NCBI GenBank assembly: GCA_016758965.1
Contig: JAEPRB010000154.1
Span: 34,487-98,486, forward strand
Reading direction: 5' to 3'
DNA from: Circinella minor
Taxonomy: Eukaryota; Mucoromycota; Mucoromycetes; Mucorales; Lichtheimiaceae
Length of the DNA: 64,000 nt
Shown: positions 25,879 to 38,695 of the stretch, piece after piece
Position numbering within the stretch: position 1 is the stretch's first letter
Layout: each line of letters begins with the position of its first letter
Notes under the pieces: model-generated
Databases searched by the model: none
Told to the model about the DNA's origin: nothing
The model's input: the letters and a program-made list of their open reading frames with translations, nothing else
Translations under genes and position numbers: made by a program

Positions 25879-27987
25879 TGAGTAAAAAGTAAAGTTTAGT
25901 GTATAATAAGGCGCAGCATCCAATCATAAGACTAAAAGCTATACCTTTTGTATCACCTGATATTAATCAGATCTGCATATTTAAAGCTTGTTATTTTTAT
26001 TTTTACACTATTTGAAACTATGTTTTTATATTATTTTTTTACAGATAATAAAGCATGGAACGAAAAAAAAAAAGAGATTTACCTTGAGGAAATAATATAT
26101 AATATTTTTTTATGTGTTTAACGCACTAAATGTTGATGCGCTAAAAAATCGTAAGTTAACTGTACCAAACAAAAAAAAAAAAAAACTCAGGATAAAAAAA
26201 ACATTCCCCGCGTCCCCCACTGTACCATTTCCCCCCCCTGCTTCTTTTCACTTAACCCAATGAAAAAACTTTTTAGTACTGTACCTTTTTTGTTAAAGAA
26301 AAAAAAATTATAATTCAATTACTTTTAACTATTATACAATAAATTAAGATGTTTCTGTTTTTTTTAATATATATTGACGCGTCAAAAATAAAATGAAAAA
26401 ATAAAATGTAGTTACACAAATGAATGCTGAGTGAAGTTAACTATAAATAACCAACATGTTTGGATTATATTGTGGCTAAAGAAATTCAAGTCCATTACAG
26501 GTTGAAATAAACTAGTTTTTTTTGAAAAAGCAAAAAAAAAAATACTAGGTTAGTTATATACGCCACATCAATAACACTCTTGTTATATTAATAGTATATA
26601 TAAACTGATGAATCGTCTCTAAACTCTTATAAATGATTCAGTGCTAGAATTATAGACATGCACTTTTTTTTATTACTGGAAAAAGAAACTGGGTCTATAC
26701 AAACTCAATGTCTAAAAAAAAAATTAACAGATAAAGTCAAGTGAATATAAGCGGGCAAAATGTCACAGCTTCATGAAAATTTTTGGTGGGATCAAAATTG
26801 TACGTATATACAATTGCTTTTAAAGACAACGTATCGTTTTTTTTTTTTCATTAAAAAAGTAATCTTGCAATTAAAATCATCGTTACATTCGATCATTTTT
26901 GGTTTTTGTTTTAGCCATACATAGTCAACATCCGTTTTTGGTGAAACACCTTTTTTTTTTTATTATTTGGACTTCTAAATCAAGACTTTGTTATAACAAA
27001 CTTCGCCACACACAAGTGTCAGGTTCGCCAAGAGTAATTGCCGAAAATAGAGTTAAATTCATTTTTTCATTCAAATGACTTCACAAGTTTCGTAACCCAT
27101 ATTTTTTTTTTCGGAAGCGCAGTAATTTACTCCATTATTCGATCAACATTATTTTGTATCTATAAAGGTGTCAAAAACAATAAGCTCCTATCTAATTTAC
27201 AATGCTACGTATTAATTTTTTTTATTACGTATCTAAACCTCTCAATAATTAAAATATAAGCTACATGTAAAGTTTTTATTATATACAATAAGTGAACCTC
27301 TCTTCTCCCTCTCTGCTTCAATTAAAGGATTATGATGGTTTTTTTCTTTTTCTTGGAAGCAAATGATATATAGTCCATTTGTATTACATAAGTAGTAGTA
27401 TATGTTTATTACACCCAGGAATTAATTATCCTCCCCACCAGTATACACTAATAAATAGGAATGTAATTAATAAAAGAAAAAATCAAAATCATCCATTGTT
27501 TCTATTTTGAATTTTCAAAATTATCATGCAGTAGTCTATGTGAAACTTTTGGATTCAAAACTAAGGGTATTTCATAAAAAGTTTATTATATACAGCCCCC
27601 TCTTTATTTATATATATAGCAACAGAAGATGAATAACAAAAACAAAAGCAAATGCAAAAAAGATATATATCTTGTTGGGGGTTGTACCAAAAAAATGATC
27701 ATTCATTTTGTTGCTATGTGTTACACAATAGGGGAAGGGTGCTTAGCAAAAAAAAATGAATGAGTTACCCGGTTTTTAGTGACCAAAAGCTCTCTACGTA
27801 ATGATCATATAAGCCAAGAGTTTTCCAAATGAAAAAGTGAATTTAGTGATCCGATGTATCAACAATAAAAATAATATAAAAAGACATTCCTATTTTTTTT
27901 TTGGTTTCTAGATAACATATATTACTACTACTACATACTATCAATATAACTCTCCCATATTTTTTATTATTCTCTTGATTTTTTTTT
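25879..27987. other. 2.1-kb intergenic region between divergent genes
   Basis: AT-rich DNA with many homopolymer runs between the penta-EF-hand gene (-) and the VC0807-like gene (+). Short ORFs lack recognisable domains and conserved splice neighbours. No tRNA or rRNA signature was seen. Confidence 0.55.
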
Positions 27988-28836
27988 ATGATAATCCAAG
28001 ATGATAACAAGTTTAAACAGCCACCAAGTAGAATAAAACGACTATTCAAAAATCCTCAATTTCGTGACGTTCTGATAATTATTTTTACCAGTTTAGCTCT
28101 ACCATTGACTATCTATTACAGTTTTCGTACATTTACAACGGAAGTAATTGCTCTCGTTGTATCTGGTATTCCACCCTGTCTTCGTGCTATTTATATTTTT
28201 ATAAAAAAACGTCATGTGGATATCCTTAGTTGTATCATCGTATTATCCTTTGCCATTTCTGGTATTTTAGCGGGTATTCAGGGGGATCCAAAAATCGTTT
28301 TATTACAAGGATCCTTTGTTACGGCTGTGATTGGATTGATGTTTTTTTTTACTTTGATTCCATTATCAACACCATGGTTTACTATTTATCCAATGACTCA
28401 TTTGGTAGGTAGTCAAATTTTAGCTACACTTCCAAGTCAAGAATGGACGGATCATGAAGGAGAACATCATGAAATGTCAACGCCTGATTTTATGTGGCAA
28501 AAAGTACCAAGTTATCGTACCCTAAGTTACGGATTAACGACCCTGTGGGGACTTGGATTATTGACTATTTTTGCTGCAAAAGCTGGAATGATTTATACAG
28601 ATGTTCCTGTGGATCAAATTGTTGGTATTAGTAAAGCTGTGTCAGCTTCTGTCAATGGTGTATTAGGCGGTATTACTATTATTGTGTATTTCATTTTTCG
28701 AAGAAAGTTTAGATTATTTGATATTCAATGGAGAGAAGAAAATGATTTTCCTTTGGGTCAAGAAGAGGATCAACAAACATCTAATAATCATATTAAGAAC
28801 AGCCATCATGATAATACTATTTCTAGAACTTCTTAA
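27988..28836 (+). CDS. VC0807-family-like integral membrane protein
   Basis: A single uninterrupted ORF of 282 residues. About six hydrophobic helices are visible, starting with VLIIIFTSLALPLTIYYSF. The central pattern resembles the bacterial VC0807 family: SGIPPCLRAIYIFIKKRHVD, then a helix, GDPKIVLLQGSFVTAVIGL and a further helix. These proteins have no assigned biochemical role. The C-terminal tail is hydrophilic and N/H/Q-rich. There is no cleavable signal peptide; the first 20 residues are basic. Most neighbouring genes carry several introns, so an intronless gene stands out. That could reflect transfer from bacteria or retroposition, but base composition looks like its neighbours. ATG 27988 is the first in-frame Met and follows a T-rich leader. 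Family placement is from memory of the pattern and is moderate. Confidence 0.75.
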   Translation: MIIQDDNKFKQPPSRIKRLFKNPQFRDVLIIIFTSLALPLTIYYSFRTFTTEVIALVVSGIPPCLRAIYIFIKKRHVDILSCIIVLSFAISGILAGIQGDPKIVLLQGSFVTAVIGLMFFFTLIPLSTPWFTIYPMTHLVGSQILATLPSQEWTDHEGEHHEMSTPDFMWQKVPSYRTLSYGLTTLWGLGLLTIFAAKAGMIYTDVPVDQIVGISKAVSASVNGVLGGITIIVYFIFRRKFRLFDIQWREENDFPLGQEEDQQTSNNHIKNSHHDNTISRTS

Positions 28837-29657
28837 AAAAAACCCATACAATACCCTATTCCATTTTTCTTTCTTCTTTTTTATTTAAAGATAAAATTAT
28901 TTGTATCATTTTGTAAATTATTTTTTTTATTCATTATATATATATATGTGTATTTATGCTTGTACTGTACATAATAATAGTCATTCATTTAACTTTTTTT
29001 TTCTTATTACGTAATACTAAAAAAAAGATATGTTTGATCTACATATAGTGTAATACATACGCTTTTTTTAAAAAAAAAAATTGTGTTTGCGTATTACGTA
29101 CTAAATTGACAGATAAACCTCAACAACTAAATAATTTATGTTTTCTTTGCTACTTGATCGCCATGAGTCAAAAAAAATATAAAATACCAATAACATAAAC
29201 CAAATATCAAATATTTTAAGTATTGAGCAAAGTATAATCAATCATAAAAAAATGGTTTTGATGTGTATACTTTTTTTTTTATCGTCCATTCATTAATATG
29301 TTTTGACATAACAATAGATTAAAACATATAAAGAAAAATCTGACATTCATGCATTCATTAAAAAACAATCAATTAGTATTACTGTTACCATGGTAACCCT
29401 GTTTTTATGATACCCCCCCCAATATTATTCTATCTATGAAAGAATGGTAACGATTAAAAATATCCAAATCACTTTTGTAACTCACGTGTGTGTGGAGGTC
29501 GAATGATAATAAATTATTTTATTTTTTGAAACTCTCTCTCTCGTTACCTCTTTTCTATAATACTTTTGAAACCCTTTTCACCCCTCTCTTCAAAGGTTTC
29601 CTTTTTATTTTTGTTGTTGTTCATTTTATATTACTATCTTGTTCTCCTTCCTTCCAA
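28837..29657. other. intergenic region
   Basis: AT-rich spacer between two + strand genes. It contains an (AT)n-like stretch near 28936-28950 and no supported gene. Confidence 0.55.
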
Positions 29658-30501
29658 ATGTCCGATTTTCCAGAAGGTTACTTTTACATTCGTTCTCGAC
29701 AAAATGGGAAAGTCATTGATGGTAAGTAAGTCAAGAAAATATAATATAAAATATGTATACTCAATGATTTTTTTTTTTACACTTTTCAGTGGATGGTGGT
29801 TATACCAAGGTGAGAGATGAGATAATAAAAAAAAAAGAGTTATTTTTTTTTCCTTCAAACTTTTTTTTTAAAGAATGTAACTGAACGAGGAACTCCATTG
29901 TACTTCATTCTGATATTATGAAAATATACATACCAAAAAAAAAAAAAAAAAACGTTACAGAATGATACTAAGGTTTTAATTTGGACTCCAAAACATAATG
30001 ACGATCGAGATAATCAATTATGGTATTATCAAGTAAGTTAAGGTTATATTGGGGAGTTAAAGTTTGGCATACATTCAATTTGTTGTCAAAGAAGAAGAAA
30101 AAAAAAAGAGGAGATTCTAAAAAACAAAGAACACGATTATTTCTATATATATCTATATATAGGATGGATTTATTATTAATAAGAATTCTAATAGAGTACT
30201 TGATGTACGTGGAGGAGTTATAAAGGATAATGCAATAATGATTCAATATGATCGAAAATTAGTAGTAGATGCTCAAAATCAACGTTGGGGTTATAAGAGT
30301 CGAGATGGCGTTATTTATCTTTTATCAGATCCAACCATGGTTTTGGATATTCGTGGTGGTTTGGCTGATGATGGATCTAAAGTGATTCTTTATCATCGCA
30401 AATTAGCGATAGAAGATAATCTTAATCAACAATGGGATCTTGTAGCAGCTGGTGATGTACGTGCAGAACGTGAAGTTTTGTTTGAATCCGAAGATTTTTG
30501 A
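29658..30501 (+). CDS. ricin-B-type beta-trefoil (lectin-like) protein
   Basis: Four exons (29658-29721, 29790-29809, 29961-30032, 30163-30501) encode 164 residues. Three Q-x-W motifs mark the beta-trefoil: NQLWYY, NQRWGYK and NQQWDL. Between them are G-x-x-L-D-(V/I)-R-G-G elements (RVLDVRGG, MVLDIRGG). It has no signal peptide and no partner catalytic domain, so it is an intracellular carbohydrate-binding-like domain protein rather than a toxin. Proteins of this kind are common in basal fungi and their ligands are unknown. Exon 2 is only 20 nt and is needed to keep the frame across V-D-G-G-Y-T-K. A second, related gene lies at 61597-62451. The Nop14 gene starts 400 bp downstream on the same strand. 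Confidence 0.85.
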
Positions 30502-30903
30502 AAAAAAAACTGCATAGTTTTATATATAGATATACCAGCTTAATATCATAAAAATTGCTTTTTTTTTTTCCCTTCTTTTTTTTTTTTTAGTGAATGGTCA
30601 CTTTGGATTGAATTATGTATATATAAAAGGGGAGAATATAGGATAGATTTATGTAAATAGAACACTATATTATGATTTTAGAAGTAATAATAATAATAAT
30701 TATGATATGACAAAACTAATAACCATTTTTTTTAATACTGATTCCAAGTAACAAACTAAGCATAAAATATGCACAACATCCAAATTTGGAAACTATTTAA
30801 AAATCCGCAATAACTTTTTTTTTTTTTTTGACAACAAAAAATTTTCTAAATTATAAAAAAAAACTTTGTCTCCCATTCTACCCCTCCCTATAACTTTCTT
30901 TAC
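30502..30903. other. intergenic region upstream of NOP14
   Basis: Short AT-rich spacer with long T-runs, holding the 3' end of the trefoil gene and the NOP14 promoter. A C-rich/T-rich stretch just precedes the ATG at 30904. Confidence 0.5.
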
Positions 30904-31246
30904 ATGCCCGCCACAAAGAAACAACAAGGATCCGGCGGATCAGCATTAAAACGACTTCGAAAATCATTGACAGCTGCTGGTGTTGTAGGTCAACAAGCAA
31001 AAGCCAGTCGATCTAAAAAAAATAGAAAACGTGGTTTACCAACAGAAGTTGGTAAAAATTCGACGAGTGATAAATTAAGTGTGATTCGGGATGAATTTAA
31101 TCCATTTGAAATCAAAACAGAACGTACCAAATTTGATGTTCTTAATCGTAAAGTAAAGGGTACTGGAGGAAAACCAGCTTTAAATAAACAAGTTGGTGAA
31201 GAAAACGTAAGAGCAAAACAAAAACAAAATTATACTATATATATAA

Positions 31247-31280
<34 letters not shown>

Positions 31281-34178
31281 ATATTTTTAATATTTATAGA
31301 TCTGTTTATATTGACATATATATATCTTTTCGGTTTTAAATGATAATTTTTTTTTATAGCGTAAAAAGACATTGTTAATGGAAATGAGAAATAAAGGTCA
31401 TGTGGGTGGTATTGTTGATAAACGTTTTGGTGAAAATAATCCACAATTGACACCTGAAGAACGTATGCTTGAGCGTTTCACAAAGGAAAAACAGGTAAAA
31501 GAGAATGGGAATGATTAGATAGTGTATTTTCTTAAAAACAAAAATACTCATCATTTTTTTAAAAACAAAAAAAAAATGCCTTTTTATAATTAGAAAAATG
31601 CAAAAGCAAACATGTTTAATTTGGATGATGATGATGAAGAAATGGGTTTGACCCATTATGGTCAATCACTTGCAGAAATGGATGACTTTGATGATACTGG
31701 TTTAAGATTAAGTGATGATGAAGATGGTCGAGGAGGTCAATTGGATCGTAACATTGTATCACAAATGCATTTTGGTGGTTTTGATGATAATAATAAAACA
31801 GATGAAAATGAAGATAATGATCGACCCAAATCAAGAGCTGAAGTAATGAAAGAAATTATTATGAAGAGTAAATTATATAAACAAGAAAGACAAGCCGCTA
31901 AAGAAGAAGATGAAACAATGCGTGAAGATCTCGATGAAGATTTCAAGGATATTCAAGCATTATTGAATACTCAATCGACAAAAAGAAAACCTTTGGTATC
32001 ACAAAGTGCATTGTTTACAAGAAATGAAGCTGAAAATCCAAAAGAGGAAAAAGAAGAGGAAGAAGAAGAAGAGACAAATAAATATAAAGATTATGATATT
32101 ATGGTTCAAGAATTAACTCGTGATAAACGTGCTATGGCTACCGATCGTACCAAGACAGAAGAAGAAATCGCATTAGAAGAGAAGGAAAAATTGGAAAAGG
32201 CTGAACGTGCTCGTAAACGACGTATGGAAGGATTGGAATCCGAATCAGAAGATGAAGATAACAAACGGGGTGGTCGTGGTCGTAAACGTCAAAAGAAAGG
32301 TGTTAATGCTCCTCAAGGAGATGATTTGGAAGATGATTATTTGGAAGATCTTGAAGATGAAGCAAGTAAACTTGGTCAAGGTTTAACTCTTGAAGATATT
32401 CAGAGTGGTGCTCTTGATGAAGACGATGAGGATGAAGAAGATAGTGAAATTGATGAAGAGGATGAAGAGGAAGAGGAAGGTAGTGATGAAGAAGAAGAAG
32501 AAGAAGAAGAAGAAAATTACAGTGATTTAGAAGAGGATGATATTCCTGAATTCGGTGATGACGACGAAGATGATATGAACGAATTTGGTACGAGTGGTAT
32601 TGTGAAAAAAGCTTCCAAATCAAAAGGCAAACAATCCTCCAAGACAGCTCAACAAAATGGTACAAAGCCTGAAATACCTTATACATTTGAATGTCCAGCC
32701 ACACATGAAGAGTTCCTTGAAATTATGAATGGTTTGGATGTAGATGATGCACCTACTGTTGTTAAACGTATTCGTGTTCTTTATCATCCTAAATTGGGTC
32801 CAGATAACAAGGCAAAATTGACTACATTCCTTGGTGTTCTTGTTGATCACCTCGGCTATATTGCATCGACCGTCACTCCACTTCCTCAAAAAACATTAGA
32901 ATCTCTTATTGCACACACTTTTGAAATTTCAAAACAATTACCGACAGCAGCAGGAAATGTATTTGTAACCAAGTTGAAAGAAATGCATGGAACAATGGGC
33001 CAAAAGATGAATCAACGACAAGGTTCAACATTCCCTGACATTGAAGATATTACTTTATTACGATGTCTTGGTAAAGTTTTCCCTACATCTGATTTAACAC
33101 ATCCTGTTGTTACACCTGCTACTTTATATATGAGTCAAGCTTTGGCATTATGTCGAATTCAATCAGAAATTGATATTGGACGAGGATTGTTTCTTTGTTT
33201 ATTATTCCATGAGGTAAAAAAAATATATCTTCATAGTAACGAATTATCTTTGTTATTTAGTTACTAACAAGCAATTTTTTATTTTATTTTTTATTTTAGT
33301 ATCAAACATTTGCCAAACGTTTTATTCCAGAAGTTCTCAACTTTTTACAACAAGCATTAATTATTCTTTCACCCAAAGATTTATTTAATGATGAAGAAAA
33401 AATACCAGGTGCATTCCCTATTTCCAACAATCATAATGTATCTCTTCATATCAAAGATGTCATTTCTGAAGATACAAAAGAAATTCCATCTATTACTTTG
33501 GAACAACTTGGTATTGAGAGTGTAGATGAAGATGAAAGCAATATTTTACGATTATCATTATTACAAGGTGTATTACGATTATTAGCTCAATATCTTCAAT
33601 TATATGCATCCACACCTGCATTAGTTGAAGTATTTGAACCTTTATCTAATTTAATTACTCAAATGTTGACAGTATCATGGCATAAAAATATTGAGGTAAA
33701 GCTAAAGAATTGATTTAATGTGTCCCTATTCCCCCCCTCCTTATACATTAAAAAAATATTAAAACAATTATATTTTCATTTGATATAGGAATTATTAAAT
33801 AAATTACAAGATCGATTAAAGAAACAAATCAAGTTTTGTAAAGATAAACGTATTAAAACACCTTTACGAATGCAATCTCATCGACCCATACCCATTGCAC
33901 AACATTTGCCCAAGTTTGAACAAGGTTATTCATATGATAGACATTATGATCCTGATCGTGAACGCTCTGAATATAACAAGTTACAATCACAAATCAAGAA
34001 AGAAAAGAAGGGTGCTATTCGTGAACTTCGCAAGGATAATATGTTTATTGCACGTGAAAAGGTGAAGGAACGTAAACAAAAGGATGCTGAATATGATAAG
34101 ATGATTAAGGGTGTTATGACCATTCTTGAAACTGATCAAGCAGAAAAGAAGCGACAGGAACGAGAAAAGAGAAGATAG
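30904..34178 (+). CDS. NOP14: nucleolar protein Nop14, small-subunit processome component
   Basis: Five exons, all phase 0 (30904-31206, 31360-31494, 31594-33213, 33300-33695, 33789-34178), give 947 residues. Family landmarks are [18 protein letters not shown] near residue 80, the block around [28 protein letters not shown], and the C-terminal lysine-rich coiled tail with [12 protein letters not shown]. Nop14 acts in the nucleolus with Noc4, Emg1 and Utp14 in 18S rRNA maturation and export of the 40S precursor. The middle third has long D/E tracts (about 32400-32590), which is common in nucleolar proteins. The length exceeds yeast Nop14 (about 810) mainly through these acidic inserts. Intron 1 contains a (GA)n run at about 31251-31276. 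Confidence 0.93.
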
Positions 34179-34747
34179 GATCCCACATTTTATTATTATC
34201 ACTATTTTCTTTTTTAATTATTATTATTATTTTCTTATTCTTTATTAAAAAAAGTTTATATACACCCCAAAAAAAAACATGAATTTTTTCAAATCATTGA
34301 TTAAATCATATTAGATATTATGATAATCAAGATTATATATTAAAACATGGCATTGAAAAGTGTTTAGTTTTCAAACTATTAATTATGATGTCAAATAATG
34401 TCTGTGTTTTTGATTGGGCGAAAAAAAATTGTCGATCTCATATGCTTTTTGGATTTGTTTAAATAAATATTTGGGTTTATCGGGACAGGAAGGAACTGAG
34501 ATTAATAAACATGCCGAATTGTATATCCATAATAATTCTATTGTTACACTTTCCGGATAAAAGTAATAATGATTCAAAAAAATAATAATTTAAAATTACA
34601 ATAAAAAATAAGAGATAATTTTTATTTACAAAAAGGTAATGTTTGAGTTGCATGAAAAGATAAAGTAATAATGATATAGTACAACTAAAAATGAGAATAG
34701 CTAATAAATAATAATATGATGATATTAAAAGTTGCGTATGATGGGGG

Positions 34748-34795
<48 letters not shown>

Positions 34796-34869
34796 GTAAA
34801 AATATAAGATGAAATAGGAGGGGGAATATTATTGACTTGTATAAAAGTACAAATAGTAATGTTTTGTTT
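34179..34869. other. convergent intergenic region with (TAA)n microsatellite
   Basis: Spacer between the stop codons of NOP14 (+) and the small unknown gene (-). It holds a TAA/ATA trinucleotide run at about 34749-34793. A 64-codon minus ORF at 34383-34577 has balanced composition but no splice partner or recognised domain, so I leave it uncalled. Confidence 0.5.
34749..34793 (+). repeat. (TAA)n microsatellite
   Basis: About 15 ATA/TAA units in the convergent region downstream of NOP14. Confidence 0.9.
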
Positions 34870-35184
34870 TTAGGCACCAGTATTGGTACAATCAAGACTT
34901 CGTACATAACGTTTACCACCCATAGGATTAGTGAAACCACCAACATATTCAGGTACATTAGAATTACGCATAGGATTAGAAAGATATTTGCTATTTGTTG
35001 AGTTTACAGTAAGATAATGTCCAGAATGAGTAGATTTTACAGATGAAGGTCTTGAAGGTGCTGGTGTAGTGTATTGACTTGAATTAGCACTTGTTGTATT
35101 TGAAGTTGGATTGGGTGAAGAGTCATCCTCTTTGTTAGATTTGCGAGAACGAAAGATTTTTTTGTAAATAGTAGAAAGACCCAT
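34870..35184 (-). CDS. small unknown protein, S/T/N-rich
   Basis: Single-exon ORF of 104 residues, not recognised. It starts MGLSTIYKKIFRSRKS, with a Gly after Met followed by a basic amphipathic stretch. A central S/T/P/N-rich low-complexity part and a better-ordered tail, YVGGFTNPMGGKRYVRSL, follow. Gly2 plus basic residues hints at N-myristoylation and membrane attachment, but position 6 is Ile rather than the preferred Ser/Thr. TATA-like TATATAAG lies about 105 bp upstream on the minus strand. The ordered tail and promoter-like sequence favour a real gene over a chance ORF. Confidence 0.6.
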   Translation of the reverse strand: MGLSTIYKKIFRSRKSNKEDDSSPNPTSNTTSANSSQYTTPAPSRPSSVKSTHSGHYLTVNSTNSKYLSNPMRNSNVPEYVGGFTNPMGGKRYVRSLDCTNTGA

Positions 35185-35285
35185 TGTTGATTGATTTGGT
35201 TTGATATGTTCAAAAGTAAAGAGAGAGAGAGAGAATAAAGTTATTGATAATTGATAATAATAATAAAATACTTTAGACTTATTCG

Positions 35286-35300
35286 AGTCTTATATATCTT
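35286..35300 (-). promoter_or_regulatory. TATA-like element of the small unknown gene
   Basis: GATATATAAGACTC on the minus strand lies about 105 bp upstream of the ATG at 35184. A GA-repeat leader (about 35220-35234) lies between them. Weak evidence in AT-rich DNA. Confidence 0.3.
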
Positions 35301-36309
35301 TTTTAAGAAGAATAAATCTGCTAAACTGTTATCCGGATGATGTTTCTACTCGGAACGACCCTTTACCGGGAGCATGATTTTTATGCTGAGATTAAAATAT
35401 ATTTCTCTTTTTTTAGAAGAATTCGGGTCAAAACGTTTATGCAAGAAATAAATAAGATCCATTTCTTTTTGATTTATTGAATTTATTTTTTGATGTGGAC
35501 AAAAGCAAAAGAGCTATTCACATTTAGTTCCTATAATCTTCTTTTTCCTACTTAGCAATATAATTATTATCAATTCTCACTCAATTTATTATTAAAAACA
35601 AATAGTAAAAAACTTCTCACTAAAGAAACAAAAAGAAACAATGCTTTGTAAAATTTTCATATGGCGCGATTGTTTCACTTACTTTCCAGAGTCTTCTGAT
35701 TTTTAAATAAAAAAAACTATTCTCAGATTATTCATCAAAAATGGTGTAATAAATCACAAAATAACTTTTAACATTAATTCCTTCTACCTAATTGTAAAAA
35801 TATATAAAAACGCGTCTTGTAAGTAGTTCTTTTTTTTTCAATTAGAACAATGGATGAAACATTTTCTTTTCTTTATGCGTACCTGAAAAACCATCACCCG
35901 TGTTTTGATTAATCCTAAACCATTTTTGTTTGACTTTTGAAGGGTTTAAAGGTTAGTATATATTTTATGTAACACAATTAAAAAAGATGGCACGGATCTC
36001 AAAAAAAAAAAAAAAAGTGAGTTTATGGCATAATAAGCCATATGAAATTTTTTTTTGACAGGTGTTAGCCCGGGAAGAAGCGGAATTATTAACTAATAAG
36101 ATTTCATTTTACCTCAACTAAAATGAGTAATAACTCTTTATTATATACAAACTATAATAATACTATGTACTGTGAATATGATTTATTTAATATGTTACTA
36201 ATATGGATATACACTATGAAAAGAAAAAAATATATCTTATTTTGGGTTGGATATATATAAAAGTACAATATTTTTTTTGGGAGGGAGGGGGGAGGGTGTT
36301 GGATACAAA
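35301..36309. other. intergenic region
   Basis: AT-rich spacer between two minus-strand genes, with a G-rich run (GGGAGGGAGGGGGGAGGG) at about 36279-36296 just beyond the HMG-box gene's stop. No gene supported. Confidence 0.5.
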
Positions 36310-37220
36310 CTAATGATAACTTTTTTTCTTTTTGTTTTGTCTTGCATTCAAAGTTGCTCTTCTTTTAGCTAAAGATCTTTTACAATGAATTGCATAATAT
36401 TCTGGATTTTCTTTAATAAAATTATCCAATAATATTTTTGCTTTATCAACATATTTTTGTTGTCCTTCTTTTCCCAATCTTTTCCATCCAGAAGCAATAA
36501 TTCTATTTCGTTCATTCATACTATATTCTGCATGTAACTTATTGATTTGAGGTGTAATAAATTTGGTATATTGAATATATCCATTACCAGGTACTTTTTG
36601 ATTTCTTGGTCTTATTTGTCTTTTATTATTAACTTCTTCTTTATATACTTGATATTCTTGACGATAACGTTCTTTTTCACTCTATATATACACATTAATA
36701 TTATTATTATTATTATTAGTACGTAGTGTCATAATTATATATATACATTATATTATTACTTTACCTCTGGAAGATTATAATATAATTCTGCTAATTTTTG
36801 TTGAATTTCATAACCTGGTAACTGTGGATTTTCATTAGTAATATTGGATCGATGTTCTGAACAGAATAAAACCCAAGGACTTTTTCGATTTGTTGGTCGT
36901 GGTATATATCCCATTTTGTTTCTTTGCTTTTGTTTTTCTTCATTCACTTTTTCGTTATCAGAGTCATCTTCTACTAATTTCAAAGGTCCTCTTAGTTTTC
37001 TTGTTGTTGTTTCTGTATCTGTATCTGTACTTAATAATTCGTCTTTTTCTTCTTCTTCTTCTTCATAATTACTAAAACCATAAAATGATTCATAACTTGA
37101 TCCTGAATCTGAATCTGAATCTGAATCTTCTTTTGTTACAATAGTATTTTTTATATCAATATCATTGTTTTTATATATTTTTGGTTTATTGATTAAATTT
37201 TTACGTTTTTGAGTAGTCAT
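36310..37220 (-). CDS. tandem HMG-box protein
   Basis: Two exons, 37220-36765 and 36681-36310, encode 275 residues. The N-terminus is K-rich, then S/D- and E-rich (about 30-90). HMG box 1 (about 110-170) begins PRPTNRKSPWVLFCSEHR and runs across the intron to SEKERYRQEYQVYKEEV. Box 2 (about 190-255) contains YIQYTKF, SGWKRLGKEGQQKYVDKA and NPEY. A K/R-rich tail ends the protein. HMG boxes bend DNA; two boxes occur in mitochondrial Abf2/TFAM-type and in some chromatin proteins. An acidic N-terminus without an obvious mitochondrial presequence favours chromatin. An upstream in-frame ATG at 37352 would add an F/L/R-rich leader that could mimic a presequence, but it reads through T-rich UTR-like DNA, so I chose 37220. 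Confidence 0.82.
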
Positions 37221-38695
37221 TTTTTTTATTTGATTAAGTATTTTTATCAGTTTTACATTGAGAAAAAGAAAAAGAAAAAAAAAGTACGAAAAAAAAACGC
37301 GTCGAATTCTATTGGGTATATGGCGTGTGAGCAAAACAATGGAAGGAAACATTTTTGTATCACCGTAAAGTTTTTTTTACTTGCATCATGATTATATTGA
37401 CGTGGTTTTTTTTTTTGAAAGTTATTCAGGCAGTAATAATATTGGGTAAACTATATGTTTTCTACTGATTAATAGCATCACCGAGGGTCGTCCCTTTATA
37501 ACAAAAAATAGCTCATTCTTTCATATTATACAATGGGGGGGGGTATAAATAAAAAAAGATTTGTTTAACGTATAATTTGATCTTTTTTGTTATAGTGGAT
37601 TTAAAAAAAACAAGTTTTTTTTAACAGGTAATTAATATTTTATGAGAAAATAAATAATTACAACCCATTCTTCTGGTTTGCAGGTGATGATCTATTATGA
37701 AAGCTACATATATATATGACTTGGTGAATAAGATACAGGTCAATGATGGATTGACACGAGACAAGTATTTATGAAATAACAATTATTTGTAGTTAGCACC
37801 CATAAGCTGTTGTCAAGGAAGATATATTAGAAGAACTCATATCCTATTATTATAGGTTGTACGTACATATCAAATCTATTTTGATCGATATGAAAGTTTT
37901 ACATGTATATGTGAAACTATATATAGAAAAAAAATCAAGGGATGGTCATAACATTATATATAATTTTAGTAGCAGCTCTTCTATCATGCTGTCTTTTACG
38001 AAAAACAAATAAAATGGTTGCCATGAAACCATTGAATCCAGCTGATATATTTGTTACCCATACCAACTACTTTCTCTATAACCAAATATGAACATTAATG
38101 CAATCGTTCATATTAAAAAATGCCAAAGTATAATTTCCCAATATGACATGTTATCTTTCCATGCAAAGTCAGGCTTATTGTCGTCATACAAATAATTTGT
38201 TTTTTGTGTCATACTGTGCATAATTCATGATACAATTCAACATTAAATATTATGTATTAATGTAATATATATACCGTACATAATATATAGCTTTCGTTAT
38301 TAGAATCAACATTAATTATTTATTTATTTTTTGTTTTGTAATAATGTATTTTCGCATTTATTAATTCAGCATAAAATATATCAATTTTTTGTGTTTTCGT
38401 ATAGTGTCGGGTAACATTGCAAAAATGTAAATCATGGACATATTGGTTTTCCCTCTTTTTATTTGTTCCCTTCCATGGATGATACCTAAGGAAGGTCTGT
38501 GCTTTTTCGGAGTTGGGTTGTGAAACAATCTGTGACAGGAAAGTGAAATATTATAATAAGGTATAAACGATTTAAGTACTTTATTTTATTCATGCAAACT
38601 TATTACTTGGTAACATCATATGTCCCTTCTTTTCATCGGACTTGGTCGTTTCTCCGTCATCTCTCTTTATTTTTTTCATTGTTAATAATTTTACT

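Noticed and set aside
31616..32889. Minus-strand H/L-rich ORFs opposite NOP14
   Set aside because: Antisense shadows of the D/E-rich coding region.
34383..34577. 64-codon minus-strand ORF downstream of NOP14
   Set aside because: Composition is reasonable, but there is no domain, promoter or splice partner. It lies in a convergent 3' region.
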